Shown: positions 1-6,763, counted from the stretch's first letter. The stretch is DNA of 11,393 nucleotides from Clostridiales bacterium (GCA_019416395.1 DXXH01000075.1:1-11393), one strand, 5' to 3'. Made by a program: numbers and translations. Notes: a model not told the origin generated them from the sequence alone.

Positions 1-261
1 GGCTCCACCTGGGGTAAACAGATCGTTCTCCTCATCGTCGTTGTCCTCATCGTTATCCAGGTTCATCAACTCGGTCATCTGGGCGGTAGCCGCTTCCAGC
101 TCCTCGTCGGTGATCCCCATTTTTTCCATAATATCATTGACGGGCTTGATCCCCAATTCTTTGGCGCAAACAAGGCACAGACCCTGGGGGTTTTGGCTGT
201 CCAGCCCGTTGGACACAAAAACCACCGCCGGACGTTTTTTGCATCGTGTACACATCAACAT
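1..261 (-). CDS. Clp-type ATPase, N-terminal zinc module (partial)
   Basis: First 87 codons of a gene that leaves the window at its left edge. The peptide starts MLMCTRCKKRPAVV and carries two CxxC pairs (Cys4/Cys7 and Cys29/Cys32), which should form a C4 zinc knuckle like those of McsA and ClpE. A short helical segment follows (about 37-63: ELGIKPVNDIMEKMGIT), then a very acidic linker (about 65-80, mostly Asp, Glu and Asn). From memory, this layout matches the N-terminus of clostridial ATP-dependent Clp protease ATP-binding subunits (ClpC/ClpE-like), which unfold proteins for ClpP. The AAA+ domains lie outside the window, so the assignment is inferred from this module alone. ATG at 261 is chosen because AGAAAGGA sits 9 bases upstream; ATG at 255 would be 15 bases away. 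No CtsR-type tandem heptamer or CIRCE element is visible upstream. A strong terminator separates it from pgsA, so it should have its own promoter, but I found no convincing one. Another protein with a McsA-like zinc domain is possible. Confidence 0.6.
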   Translation of the reverse strand, partial: MLMCTRCKKRPAVVFVSNGLDSQNPQGLCLVCAKELGIKPVNDIMEKMGITDEELEAATAQMTELMNLDNDEDNDDEENDLFTPGGA

Positions 262-306
262 GGCGTTCGTTCCTTTCTTTTAGCTCAACACAGCCTTTCC
301 ATTAAA

Positions 307-326
307 CCGGAAAATCATGTCCGGAA
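307..326. repeat. Short direct repeat CCGGAA upstream of the Clp gene
   Basis: CCGGAA occurs at 307-312 and again at 321-326, 14 bases apart start to start. The repeat lies between the pgsA terminator and the ribosome binding site of the Clp-type gene, where that gene's promoter or operator would be expected. TTTAAT on the minus strand (301-306) could be a -10 hexamer, but no matching -35 is visible. The repeat is short and may be chance in GC-rich DNA. Confidence 0.2.
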
Positions 327-341
327 TATGAAGCCGCCGTG

Positions 342-379
342 AAAAAAGCGGAAACTCCCCTCAAGTCCGGAGCTTCCGC
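342..379 (-). terminator. Rho-independent terminator after pgsA
   Basis: On the minus strand, GCGGAAGCTCC pairs with GGAGTTTCCGC to give an 11-bp stem with one G-U pair and a 10-base loop, followed directly by TTTTTT. The arms are 369-379 and 348-358 and the T-run is 342-347. It begins about 7 bases after the pgsA stop codon, so it ends the cvpA-pgsA unit and insulates the downstream Clp-type gene. Confidence 0.9.
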
Positions 380-386
380 GGTTGTT

Positions 387-1034
387 TCAAGAATTCTTCC
401 TCTTTTCACGCACCGTTTTCGCCCGGATCTCATCGTGAAGGGAAAGTTCATACTTTTGGTCATTGGAGCGAAGAATTTGCAGGAAAATCTGAAAATACTT
501 CACCGCGGAATAAATCATCATCACCGCTGTCAGAATCAGCAGCGCATTGGAAGCCACGTCAAAAGCGGTTCCGCTGATATGGAAAAAGCCGTCCATCACC
601 ACGATGGCCGCCACCGAGATATAAAACATCACTGTGGCCACTTTCCCATACCACTTGGAAGCGCAGGGCCGCTTCTGCTTTTTCAACAGCACCACCGCAC
701 AACAGAGCATCAACAGCTCCTTGGCGATGAACACCAGCAGCACCGGGCAAATCACCGGAAATTGAATGGCCAGGCACAATGCCACGACCCCCTGGGTCAG
801 CTTATCCGCCAGCGGGTCCAGCATCTTGCCAAGCTCCGTCACCTGGTGCAGCTTTCGGGCAATCAGCCCGTCTACCATATCCGTCAAACCGGAAAGCACC
901 AACAGCACTACCGCCACCACCAGCTGATCGTGCATAAAGTACCAGGCGAAAAAAGGCACGATCAAAATCCGCAGCAGTGACAAGGCGTTGGGCACTGTCA
1001 AATTCTGATTGATGGGTTTCTTTTCTTGGGGCAT
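387..1034 (-). CDS. pgsA: CDP-alcohol phosphatidyltransferase (PgsA-like)
   Basis: Integral membrane enzyme, most likely CDP-diacylglycerol-glycerol-3-phosphate 3-phosphatidyltransferase, which makes phosphatidylglycerolphosphate, the committed step to anionic membrane lipids. The family signature DxxDGxxAR(x8)GxxxDxxxD is complete: D52, D55, G56, A59, R60, G69, D73 and D77 in the 215-residue form. These acidic residues bind the divalent metals and the CDP group. The start of the domain (VPNALSLLRILIVPFF, about 14-29) is typical of PgsA, and hydrophobic helices fill residues about 20-180. The last 30 residues form a charged tail (ending VREKRKNS), which makes it slightly longer than usual. 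The frame is open further upstream, with ATGs at 1088, 1076 and 1058. ATG 1034 is preferred because it begins just before the conserved domain and follows a purine-rich GAAAGGGAAGAAGGA tract, although the SD spacing is not ideal. It follows cvpA and is closed by a terminator. Other CDP-alcohol transferases of the same superfamily cannot be fully excluded. Confidence 0.85.
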   Translation of the reverse strand: MPQEKKPINQNLTVPNALSLLRILIVPFFAWYFMHDQLVVAVVLLVLSGLTDMVDGLIARKLHQVTELGKMLDPLADKLTQGVVALCLAIQFPVICPVLLVFIAKELLMLCCAVVLLKKQKRPCASKWYGKVATVMFYISVAAIVVMDGFFHISGTAFDVASNALLILTAVMMIYSAVKYFQIFLQILRSNDQKYELSLHDEIRAKTVREKRKNS

Positions 1035-1083
1035 GGGTCCTTCTTCCCTTTCTCTCATAAATCTCGATTTCCACATTCCCTGT

Positions 1084-1089
1084 ATCATA
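1084..1089 (-). promoter_or_regulatory. Possible -10 element for pgsA
   Basis: Minus-strand TATGAT (5 of 6 matches to TATAAT) lies in the 138-base cvpA-pgsA spacer and would start transcription near 1077, upstream of the preferred pgsA ATG. The hexamer 17 bases upstream (AGACTT) is a poor -35, so this is only a candidate. A 6-bp hairpin (CGCTTG/CAAGCG, 1121-1138) also lies in the spacer but has no adjacent T-run, so pgsA may equally be read through from cvpA. Confidence 0.25.
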
Positions 1090-1172
1090 CCGGATAAATT
1101 TCTAAAAAGTCTCTACAGCCCGCTTGCCCACACAAGCGTTTCCCGACCCTGAAAGCCCCGGTTTTTCTCTCC

Positions 1173-1877
1173 TTACTGGAACATGATCCCCAAGGGATTC
1201 CAATGGACCATCATTCCAGCCACCAGCGACTGGCGCAAAGCGGTTTCCACCTGAGCCTGGGTATCCGCTGCCAACATGGGGGTAAACACCCGGACCGCCG
1301 CCAGGACGATCCAAATGGAAACCACCGCCAGCAAAAACCCGAATACGCCCCCCAGAAGTCCATTCACTGCGCTTAAAACTGGCAAACGGAACGTAGTGGA
1401 AAGCATATTAGCCAAGATCCGCACGACGATCATAAACAGGCTGAACAGCACGATCACTGCCAGCGCCTTCAAAAATCCAACAAACACTGGGGACAAGGAA
1501 TCAGCGATCAATTCCGCCGCCTGGCCGGACTGTCCCGACAAGGCTTCCGTGATACTGGCTGCCGTCACCCCGGCGTCATTTAACGCCCGGAGCACAAAAT
1601 CCGGCAATGTGGTCAGCACACTTTGCACCGCCGTGTACGTATCCCCATTTCCCAGGTTCGCCAAGGATTCCCCAATCCGCTCCACCAGGGCGGGACGGAA
1701 CAGGGTATCAAAGACCCACTGGGCTACGGCGCCCCCCAAAAGGGCCGCCAGGCAAGCGGAAATCACCGCCCCCAAAAAATGGGCAGCGGAACGGATAAAG
1801 CCCCGGTGAGCGCCTATGGCCACAAACAGCACGCAGACTCCCACAAACACAATATCCCACACATAGCCCACAGCCAT
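1173..1877 (-). CDS. CvpA family membrane protein
   Basis: 234-residue polytopic membrane protein of the CvpA/colicin V production family. Its biochemical role in Firmicutes is not settled; in enterobacteria CvpA is linked to colicin V export and envelope homeostasis. Likely membrane segments are about residues 5-22, 30-50, 130-155 and 172-197. Family-type features are the basic GAHRGFIR loop after the first helix and the Gly-rich NGLLGGVFGF before the last helix. Residues about 55-128 form a long polar, extracytoplasmic or amphipathic region with a Gly/Ser/Gln-rich stretch (ALSGQSGQAAE). ATG 1877 is preceded by AAAGGAG four bases away, whereas the GTG at 1922 would lie upstream of the predicted transcription start, so the shorter form is right. 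It has its own promoter and is followed 138 bases later by pgsA. The envelope-lipid neighbour fits an envelope role but does not prove one. Confidence 0.85.
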   Translation of the reverse strand: MAVGYVWDIVFVGVCVLFVAIGAHRGFIRSAAHFLGAVISACLAALLGGAVAQWVFDTLFRPALVERIGESLANLGNGDTYTAVQSVLTTLPDFVLRALNDAGVTAASITEALSGQSGQAAELIADSLSPVFVGFLKALAVIVLFSLFMIVVRILANMLSTTFRLPVLSAVNGLLGGVFGFLLAVVSIWIVLAAVRVFTPMLAADTQAQVETALRQSLVAGMMVHWNPLGIMFQ

Positions 1878-1912
1878 ACCGCTCCTTTCCGCTGTTTTTT
1901 CGTTACTTGATA

Positions 1913-1941
1913 AATATAGCACAAACCCGGTATTTCCACAA
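1913..1941 (-). promoter_or_regulatory. Sigma-A-type promoter of cvpA
   Basis: Minus-strand -35 TTGTGG (1936-1941), 17-base spacer, then -10 TATATT (1913-1918) preceded by TGC, which makes an extended -10. Predicted start is near 1906, leaving a leader of about 28 bases before the cvpA ATG at 1877. The -35 is weak (3 of 6), which the extended -10 can offset. It faces away from the EFR1 promoter, with 42 bases between the two -35 hexamers. Confidence 0.6.
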
Positions 1942-1983
1942 CCCCTATCCCCCTTACGGAAATCTTAATGAACCGCTTTTTTC

Positions 1984-2012
1984 TTGCAAAATAGCCTGGA
2001 AACTTCTATAAT
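1984..2012 (+). promoter_or_regulatory. Sigma-A-type promoter of the EFR1-type gene
   Basis: TTGCAA (1984-1989, 4 of 6), a 17-base spacer and a perfect TATAAT (2007-2012). Predicted start is about 2018-2020, giving a leader of about 46 bases before the ATG at 2066. This is the best promoter match in the window. Confidence 0.75.
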
Positions 2013-2065
2013 CAGTATATCCAATGGAAAAGTTTTCACACATTTTACAGAAAGGGCTTGATTTT

Positions 2066-2821
2066 ATGGCTGTGTACGCCGCTGTCTTTTCTCCCACCGG
2101 CACTTCCCAGAAAGGAGCCTGGGAAATGGCTTCTGCACTGGGGGATGCCGTCCTGATGGACGCCACCTGTTCTCCCGCCCCGGAAACACTATTTTCCCCG
2201 GAAGACCTGGTGGTATTCGGCGCCCCCGTGTATGGTGGCCGCGTGTTCCAAGGCGCCTTGGAGCGTTTCGCGCCCTTACGTGGACAAAACACCCCTTGCA
2301 TCGTCACTGTTACCTATGGCAACCGGGATTTTGACGACGCCTTGCTGGAGCTCACCGATTTTTGCCGCAACCAGGGGTTTGTGCCCTTTGCAGGGGCAGC
2401 CCTGGTGGGAGAGCATACCTACGGCTCCATTCAGGTAGGCCGTCCCAACGGGGAAGACCTAGAGCAGGACCGGGCTTTCGCTCTGGAAGCCTGGGACGAT
2501 TTCTCCGCCGGGTGGGAAAGCTTCACTCCCACAGGCAATCGCCCTTATAAAGACGGGGGAAAAGGCGGCAGTTTTATTCCTTCCACCAAGGATTCCTGTA
2601 CCCGCTGCGGCCTGTGTCGTGACCAATGTCCCATGGGGGCTATCGGGGAAGACTGCGTCACCATTGACCCGGAAAAGTGCATTTCCTGTTTCCGCTGCGT
2701 GAAATCCTGCCCTGTTAAGGCCAAAGGCTGCTTTACCCCGGAATATGAGGGATTTGCGGCCGTTTTTTCGGAGAAATTGAAAGATCCCAAAGAAAACCGG
2801 TATTTTCTGCCCAGGGAGTGA
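2066..2821 (+). CDS. EFR1-type flavodoxin/ferredoxin fusion protein
   Basis: 251-residue soluble redox protein with two modules. The N-terminal half is flavodoxin-like: FSPTGTSQ (8-15) matches the FMN phosphate-binding loop, and VVFGAPVYGGR (49-59) the next flavodoxin-type strand and loop. The C-terminal part is a two-cluster bacterial ferredoxin: C178xxC181xxC184xxxC188P and C205xxC208xxC211xxxC215P, each ready to bind a [4Fe-4S] cluster. This matches the EFR1 family of ferredoxin-containing proteins in anaerobes, which presumably pass electrons between FMN and Fe-S centres; physiological partners are unknown. The frame is open from an ATG at 2024, but that lies only a few bases past the predicted transcription start and has no SD. 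ATG 2066 has AGAAAGGG 9 bases upstream. It is the only plus-strand gene here, with its own promoter and terminator. Confidence 0.85.
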   Translation: MAVYAAVFSPTGTSQKGAWEMASALGDAVLMDATCSPAPETLFSPEDLVVFGAPVYGGRVFQGALERFAPLRGQNTPCIVTVTYGNRDFDDALLELTDFCRNQGFVPFAGAALVGEHTYGSIQVGRPNGEDLEQDRAFALEAWDDFSAGWESFTPTGNRPYKDGGKGGSFIPSTKDSCTRCGLCRDQCPMGAIGEDCVTIDPEKCISCFRCVKSCPVKAKGCFTPEYEGFAAVFSEKLKDPKENRYFLPRE

Positions 2822-2860
2822 TCCCTCGCAGGGGATTTTCCACCCTTCCAGAAATACAGC

Positions 2861-2892
2861 AAAAGGCAAGCACACAGGTGCCTGCCTTTTTT
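2861..2892. terminator. Bidirectional terminator between EFR1-type and DUF5711-type genes
   Basis: AAGGCAAGCAC (2863-2873), a four-base loop, then GTGCCTGCCTT (2878-2888): an 11-bp stem with one A/C mismatch on the plus strand that becomes G-U on the minus strand. On the plus strand it runs into TTTTTT (2887-2892), 42 bases after the EFR1-type stop. On the minus strand it ends in TTTT, 56 bases after the DUF5711-type stop. It therefore serves two convergent genes. The rest of the 127-base gap holds nothing recognisable. Confidence 0.85.
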
Positions 2893-2948
2893 CTATGCCT
2901 TTTACTCGGAGAACTGTCCCAGTTTTCAACCGGAGTTTCCCGCTGTGT

Positions 2949-4268
2949 TTAAAACCCCAACTTGCGGATTTCACTGACCCCCAGCACATAGGCGGTGCTT
3001 TCGTTGGCCAGCGCCACGCTTTTCCCGTCGGAACCAGCGTCTGCCCGGGCCAGCTCCTTGCCGGTAGAGCTATCGTACAGAATGATTTGCTGATCCACCA
3101 GCGCCCCCACAGTCCCCCCGTACACGGACAAGACCTGGACACGTTCTTCCACCTGGATTTCCACAGGATCGTCCGTGCTGCGGAACACTTCCAGGGTACA
3201 GGCTCCGGCATGCTCATACGCGGAAATGGAAAGGTATAACTTGCCATCGGCGAACTGGAAAGCCGTAGGAGTCCGGCCGTCATAGCTGAACTCGGTAAAG
3301 GACAGATCCGACGCCTTGGCCCGCACAAGGGACACGTCCCCCACCGCGTACAGGGTTCCCCCGTCCCAATAGGCCCCCAGCAGCAAATTATCCCGGGTCT
3401 CATACTCTGCCACAGGATCCGGCTGGTTCAAGTCAAACACGGTGATTTTGGAAATCAGCTGCCCTCCCTGGCTCCGGGCCGTACAAACCATCGCCCGGGT
3501 CCCATCCGGGTTCAACGCCAAGGCGGTGACGTAATCCTGAGCAAAGCTATAGGTAAACTGCTCTTCCCCATTTGCCAGGTACACGGTCATGTCCGAGGCG
3601 CCTTCCGCCCCATGGGTTGCCAAGGCAAACCGTCCATTGGGCGCGATAGCCCCCACCAGGATATCCTGGTCAGCGGACCGGTCCAGCTTTGTATTCGTAC
3701 CGGACACCACCATGTACCCGGTACTGTCCTGGTTATACAGCAGGTAGTTTCCAGAGGACTCCTTCAAAATAGGCTGATTGAAGCTGTGGCGCAGGGAAAG
3801 GATCTCCTGCCCCGAAGGCCCCAAAACCGTTAGGGAAGTATCGCTGAGGGCCACCACATTTCCCCCAGAGGAAAGGAAATTCCCTTCCGTGACCGTAGAT
3901 CCGGTAATGGCCGCCGGATATCCGTCTCCTGTGCCGTCGCCTGTGACCTGTATTTGCAGCCAGCTCCAGATCCGTTCTGGGGTCAAACTGGCCCGGTTGA
4001 CCCAAATCGCCAACCCCAACACCGCCACCAACAGCACCACCGCCACCCGGTAAAACGCTTTTGGCGCCTGCCAGGCTTTTTTCTTTCTGGGAGAATCTGG
4101 CCCGTCCTCATATTCGATGGAAGCCTGGGTGGTTTCCTGCTCCAGGTCCTCTTCTCTAGGTTCCCGGTCCCGGAACTGACGCTGGGGAAAATGATCCGAC
4201 AGCTGGATCACCTTACGCCTATCTTGCTGTTTGCTGTGTTTGGCCACTGGACACACTTCCTTTCCCAC
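2949..4268 (-). CDS. DUF5711-type membrane-anchored beta-propeller protein
   Basis: 439-residue protein of unknown function. Residues 1-69 are hydrophilic and highly charged, so likely cytoplasmic (KHSKQQDRRKVIQLSDHF, then an acid-rich linker). One membrane helix covers about 72-90 (YRVAVVLLVAVLGLAIWV). The rest is outside the membrane and rich in short beta-strand repeats, for example NGRFALATHGAEG, DYVTALALNPDGTRAMV and GKLYLSISAY, typical of a WD40/quinoprotein-like propeller. This layout matches the DUF5711 family of Clostridia as I remember it. No catalytic motif is visible, so a scaffold or sensor role is a guess. The start at 4268 is GTG with AAGGG 6 bases upstream. A second GTG at 4247 gives MAKHSKQQDRR with AAAGGA about 10 bases upstream and is equally plausible. 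It begins 17 bases after the truA stop and is the last gene of the long minus-strand run. Confidence 0.75.
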   Translation of the reverse strand: MGKEVCPVAKHSKQQDRRKVIQLSDHFPQRQFRDREPREEDLEQETTQASIEYEDGPDSPRKKKAWQAPKAFYRVAVVLLVAVLGLAIWVNRASLTPERIWSWLQIQVTGDGTGDGYPAAITGSTVTEGNFLSSGGNVVALSDTSLTVLGPSGQEILSLRHSFNQPILKESSGNYLLYNQDSTGYMVVSGTNTKLDRSADQDILVGAIAPNGRFALATHGAEGASDMTVYLANGEEQFTYSFAQDYVTALALNPDGTRAMVCTARSQGGQLISKITVFDLNQPDPVAEYETRDNLLLGAYWDGGTLYAVGDVSLVRAKASDLSFTEFSYDGRTPTAFQFADGKLYLSISAYEHAGACTLEVFRSTDDPVEIQVEERVQVLSVYGGTVGALVDQQIILYDSSTGKELARADAGSDGKSVALANESTAYVLGVSEIRKLGF

Positions 4269-4285
4269 AGGTTTCCCTTTTTTCT

Positions 4286-5035
4286 TTAAAATCCGTCGTA
4301 AAACACCCGGTTGAGATACAGCCCGCAGGCCGACGCAGTGGGACCGGCAGCTTTCCGGTCCTTGGCCTCGATAATCCCGGGAATGTCTTCCGGAGTGAAC
4401 TTCCCCTGCTGTACCCGCAGCAGCGTCCCCACCATGATGCGCACCATGTTGTACAGGAACCCGTCCGCCGCTACGGTAAAGGTCACCAAATCCCCGTTAC
4501 GTTCCACTTTCGCCGTGGTCACGGTACGGGTCAAATCCCCTTTCTCCCGTCTGTCCAGGGTACAGAAAGAGGAAAAATCATGACGTCCCACATAACCCTT
4601 CGCAGCCCGGTCCAACACCGCCTGGTCAATGGGATACCAATAGTGAAGGGCCCGGCCCGCCAGGAAAGGATCCCGCACCGGGTTGTTCCAAATTTGGTAC
4701 ACATACTCCTTGCCTTGACAGGAATACCGGGCGTGAAACTCCAGCGGCACCCTTTGGCAGGATTTTACCGCCACGTCTTCCGGGAGATAATGGTTCAGCG
4801 CCGCCAATAACCGCTCCGGAGCGATGGGGCTTTCCGTTTTCAAACTGACGCAAAATTCCCTGGCGTGCACTCCGGTATCCGTACGGGAACAGGCTTTGAT
4901 GTCTTCCCGCAATCCGGTGATTTTATAAAGGGCCTCTTGAAATACCTGCTGCACGGTCAAGGCGTTTTCCTGAATCTGCCAGCCATGATACCGAGCGCCG
5001 TCATAGGAGAGCTTTATGAGAAAATTTCGTTCCAT
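4286..5035 (-). CDS. truA: tRNA pseudouridine(38-40) synthase TruA
   Basis: 249-residue cytoplasmic enzyme that converts uridines 38, 39 and 40 of the tRNA anticodon stem-loop to pseudouridine. The catalytic loop S50RTDTGVHA is intact, with nucleophile Asp53. The opening LIKLSYDGARYHGWQIQ is the classic TruA strand, and the second half has the conserved GRHDFSSFCT and DGFLYNMVRIMVGTLL segments. Length is normal for the family (about 245-270). The frame extends to a GTG at 5047, but ATG 5035 has a strong GGTGGAGG ribosome binding site 5 bases upstream, overlapping that GTG. It lies 15 bases after the ecfT stop; the ecfA1-ecfA2-ecfT-truA order is common in Firmicutes. Confidence 0.96.
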   Translation of the reverse strand: MERNFLIKLSYDGARYHGWQIQENALTVQQVFQEALYKITGLREDIKACSRTDTGVHAREFCVSLKTESPIAPERLLAALNHYLPEDVAVKSCQRVPLEFHARYSCQGKEYVYQIWNNPVRDPFLAGRALHYWYPIDQAVLDRAAKGYVGRHDFSSFCTLDRREKGDLTRTVTTAKVERNGDLVTFTVAADGFLYNMVRIMVGTLLRVQQGKFTPEDIPGIIEAKDRKAAGPTASACGLYLNRVFYDGF

Positions 5036-5050
5036 TCTATCCTCCACCGC

Positions 5051-5869
5051 TTACACCCGCCCCACGGAAGGCACCAGAAGGTTCAAGGCCACAAACAGTC
5101 CCAGCACCACAAAAGCGAAAAGCAGGATCCCCCAATCCTGTTTTTCAAAGTGCAGGCTTTTCATCTTGGTGCGACCCTCGCCACCTTGATAGCAGCGGCT
5201 TTCCATGGCAGTGGCCAGATCGTAGGCCCGGCGAAAAGCCGATACGAACAGCGGAATCAACACCGGGATCAGTGCCCGGATCCGCTGGGTGATGTTCCCG
5301 CTTTCCATGTCTGCTCCCCGGGCTTTCTGGGCAGCCATGATCTTATCGGTCTCCTCCAGCAACAGGGGAACAAACCGCAAGGCAATGGTCATCATCATGG
5401 CAAATTCGTGAACAGGCACATGGAGCTTGGACAAGGGCTTCAAAAGCCGCTCAATGGCGTCGGTAAGCTGAGTGGGAGACGTGGTAAAGGTCAGCACCGA
5501 GCTGGCCAGAATCAAGGCCACGATACGCACGGAAACAAAAATACAGGTGAAGATGCCGTTTAAAGTAATTTTCAAAAACCCAAACTGCCACAGCGGTTCC
5601 CCGGTACCGTAAAAGATATTCAAAAGCCCGGTAAAGGCCACCAGGAACAAAATCGGTTTCAAGCTTTTCAGATAGAGCTTTACGGGAATCCGGGACAACG
5701 CCATACCCAGGCCAATGTACATCACCGCCAACGCCAGGGTCACAAAGTTTCCCGCCACAAACAACAGGATAATGGCGTAGATCACCAGGCAGATCTTCAT
5801 GCGGGGATCGGCCCGGTGCATCAGGGACTTTTTGGGGAAATATTGCCCCAAAGTAATGTCGGAGATCAT
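5051..5869 (-). CDS. ecfT: ECF transporter transmembrane subunit EcfT
   Basis: 272-residue membrane scaffold of a group II energy-coupling factor transporter. It joins the EcfA1-EcfA2 ATPase pair to exchangeable S subunits that bind vitamins or metals. Hydrophobic segments lie at about 26-60, 71-87, 103-128, 157-170, 200-212 and 245-265. The two coupling-helix motifs that dock into the ATPases are recognisable: A183-R-G185 in AQKARGAD, and S224-R-C226 in AMESRCYQGG, where the usual form is A-R-G. Its ATG overlaps the ecfA2 stop in an ATGA arrangement, and GAGGAG for its ribosome binding lies inside the end of ecfA2, so translation is coupled. No S-subunit gene is present here, as expected for group II systems whose S genes are scattered. 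Confidence 0.95.
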   Translation of the reverse strand: MISDITLGQYFPKKSLMHRADPRMKICLVIYAIILLFVAGNFVTLALAVMYIGLGMALSRIPVKLYLKSLKPILFLVAFTGLLNIFYGTGEPLWQFGFLKITLNGIFTCIFVSVRIVALILASSVLTFTTSPTQLTDAIERLLKPLSKLHVPVHEFAMMMTIALRFVPLLLEETDKIMAAQKARGADMESGNITQRIRALIPVLIPLFVSAFRRAYDLATAMESRCYQGGEGRTKMKSLHFEKQDWGILLFAFVVLGLFVALNLLVPSVGRV

Positions 5870-6732
5870 CGCAGCTCCTCCTTCCGCTTTAATAAGGGAA
5901 TCAGCTGATGAAGGGCGTCGTCCACCGTCAAGGTGGATTCGTCTACAGGCAACCCCATTGTCTTCAACTCTTGCATGATCTTCGTGATCTGAGGCACCCG
6001 CAGGCCCATTTGCTCCAACTCCGCTCCCCGGGCGAAAACCTTCTTGGTTTCGTCCAGCATGGCGTCCTTCCCCCGGTTCATCACCAGGATCCGATCCGCG
6101 GTACGGCCAATGTCTTCCATGCTGTGGGAAACCAGCAGTATCGTATTCCCCCGGGCCTTATGGTACTGGGTAATCTGGGCCAAAAGCACGTCCCGGCCCC
6201 GTGGATCCAAGCCTGCAGTGGGCTCGTCCAGGATCAGCACGTCCGGATCCATGGCAATTACTCCCGCAATGGCTGCCCGGCGTTTTTCACCGCCGGAAAG
6301 CTCAAAGGGGGATTTTTCCAGCAATTCCTCTTTCAATCCTGTGAAATGGGCCGCTTCCCGCGCCCGCTCTTCTGCTTCCCCATCGGAAAGCCCCTTGTTT
6401 TTGGGGCCAAACATAATGTCCTTGAGCACAGTCTCCTCAAAAAGCTGGTACTCCGGATACTGGAACACCATGCCCACCTTGAACCGTACTTGGCGGATCT
6501 TCTTGGGCTCGGCCCAAATATCCTTCCCGTCCAAAAGCACCTGGCCGGACGTGGGCCGCAGCAACCCGTTGAGCATCTGGATCAACGTGGATTTCCCACT
6601 GCCCGTATGGCCGATCACCCCCAGGAATTCCCCTTTCTCCACCTGTATGGAAACTCCACCCACAGCGGTCTTCTCAAAGGGCGTGCCAGGGCTGTACCGG
6701 TAAACCAACTCTTTGGTTTCAATAATCGCCAA
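5866..6732 (-). CDS. ecfA2: ECF transporter ATPase EcfA2
   Basis: 288-residue ABC ATPase, second subunit of the ECF energising heterodimer. Walker A is G41HTGSGKST49, the Q-loop Q91 (FQYPEYQLF), the signature L145SGGE149, Walker B ends in D169-E170 (LILDEPTAGLDP), and the switch His is H203 (LVSHSMED), so both hydrolysis and dimer contacts look complete. The GEK form of the signature and the QYPEYQLF Q-loop are typical of EcfA2 rather than EcfA1. The start codon is TTG at 6732, giving MAIIETKELVYRY, with AAAGGGG 9 bases upstream; no ATG in frame would give a full N-terminus. It lies 31 bases after ecfA1 and overlaps ecfT by 4 bases. Confidence 0.95.
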   Translation of the reverse strand: MAIIETKELVYRYSPGTPFEKTAVGGVSIQVEKGEFLGVIGHTGSGKSTLIQMLNGLLRPTSGQVLLDGKDIWAEPKKIRQVRFKVGMVFQYPEYQLFEETVLKDIMFGPKNKGLSDGEAEERAREAAHFTGLKEELLEKSPFELSGGEKRRAAIAGVIAMDPDVLILDEPTAGLDPRGRDVLLAQITQYHKARGNTILLVSHSMEDIGRTADRILVMNRGKDAMLDETKKVFARGAELEQMGLRVPQITKIMQELKTMGLPVDESTLTVDDALHQLIPLLKRKEELR

Positions 6733-6763
6733 AACTCGTTTCCCCTTTCCTTTCCCGCCGTTC

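Noticed and set aside
339..980. Plus-strand open frame opposite pgsA
   Set aside because: It is His/Gln-rich shadow translation; the minus-strand frame carries a complete CDP-alcohol phosphatidyltransferase signature.
1121..1138. Hairpin CGCTTG/CAAGCG between cvpA and pgsA considered as a terminator
   Set aside because: The stem is only 6 bp and the nearest T-run is about 12 bases away on the minus strand, so it does not fit an intrinsic terminator.
2024..2065. N-terminal extension of the EFR1-type protein from the ATG at 2024
   Set aside because: That ATG is only a few bases after the predicted transcription start and lacks an SD, while the ATG at 2066 has AGAAAGGG at 9 bases and starts at the flavodoxin strand.
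2459..3403. Minus-strand open frame (314 codons) across the EFR1-type gene, terminator and DUF5711-type gene
   Set aside because: It runs antisense through a real gene, through a terminator hairpin, and then in the wrong frame of another gene, with low-complexity composition.
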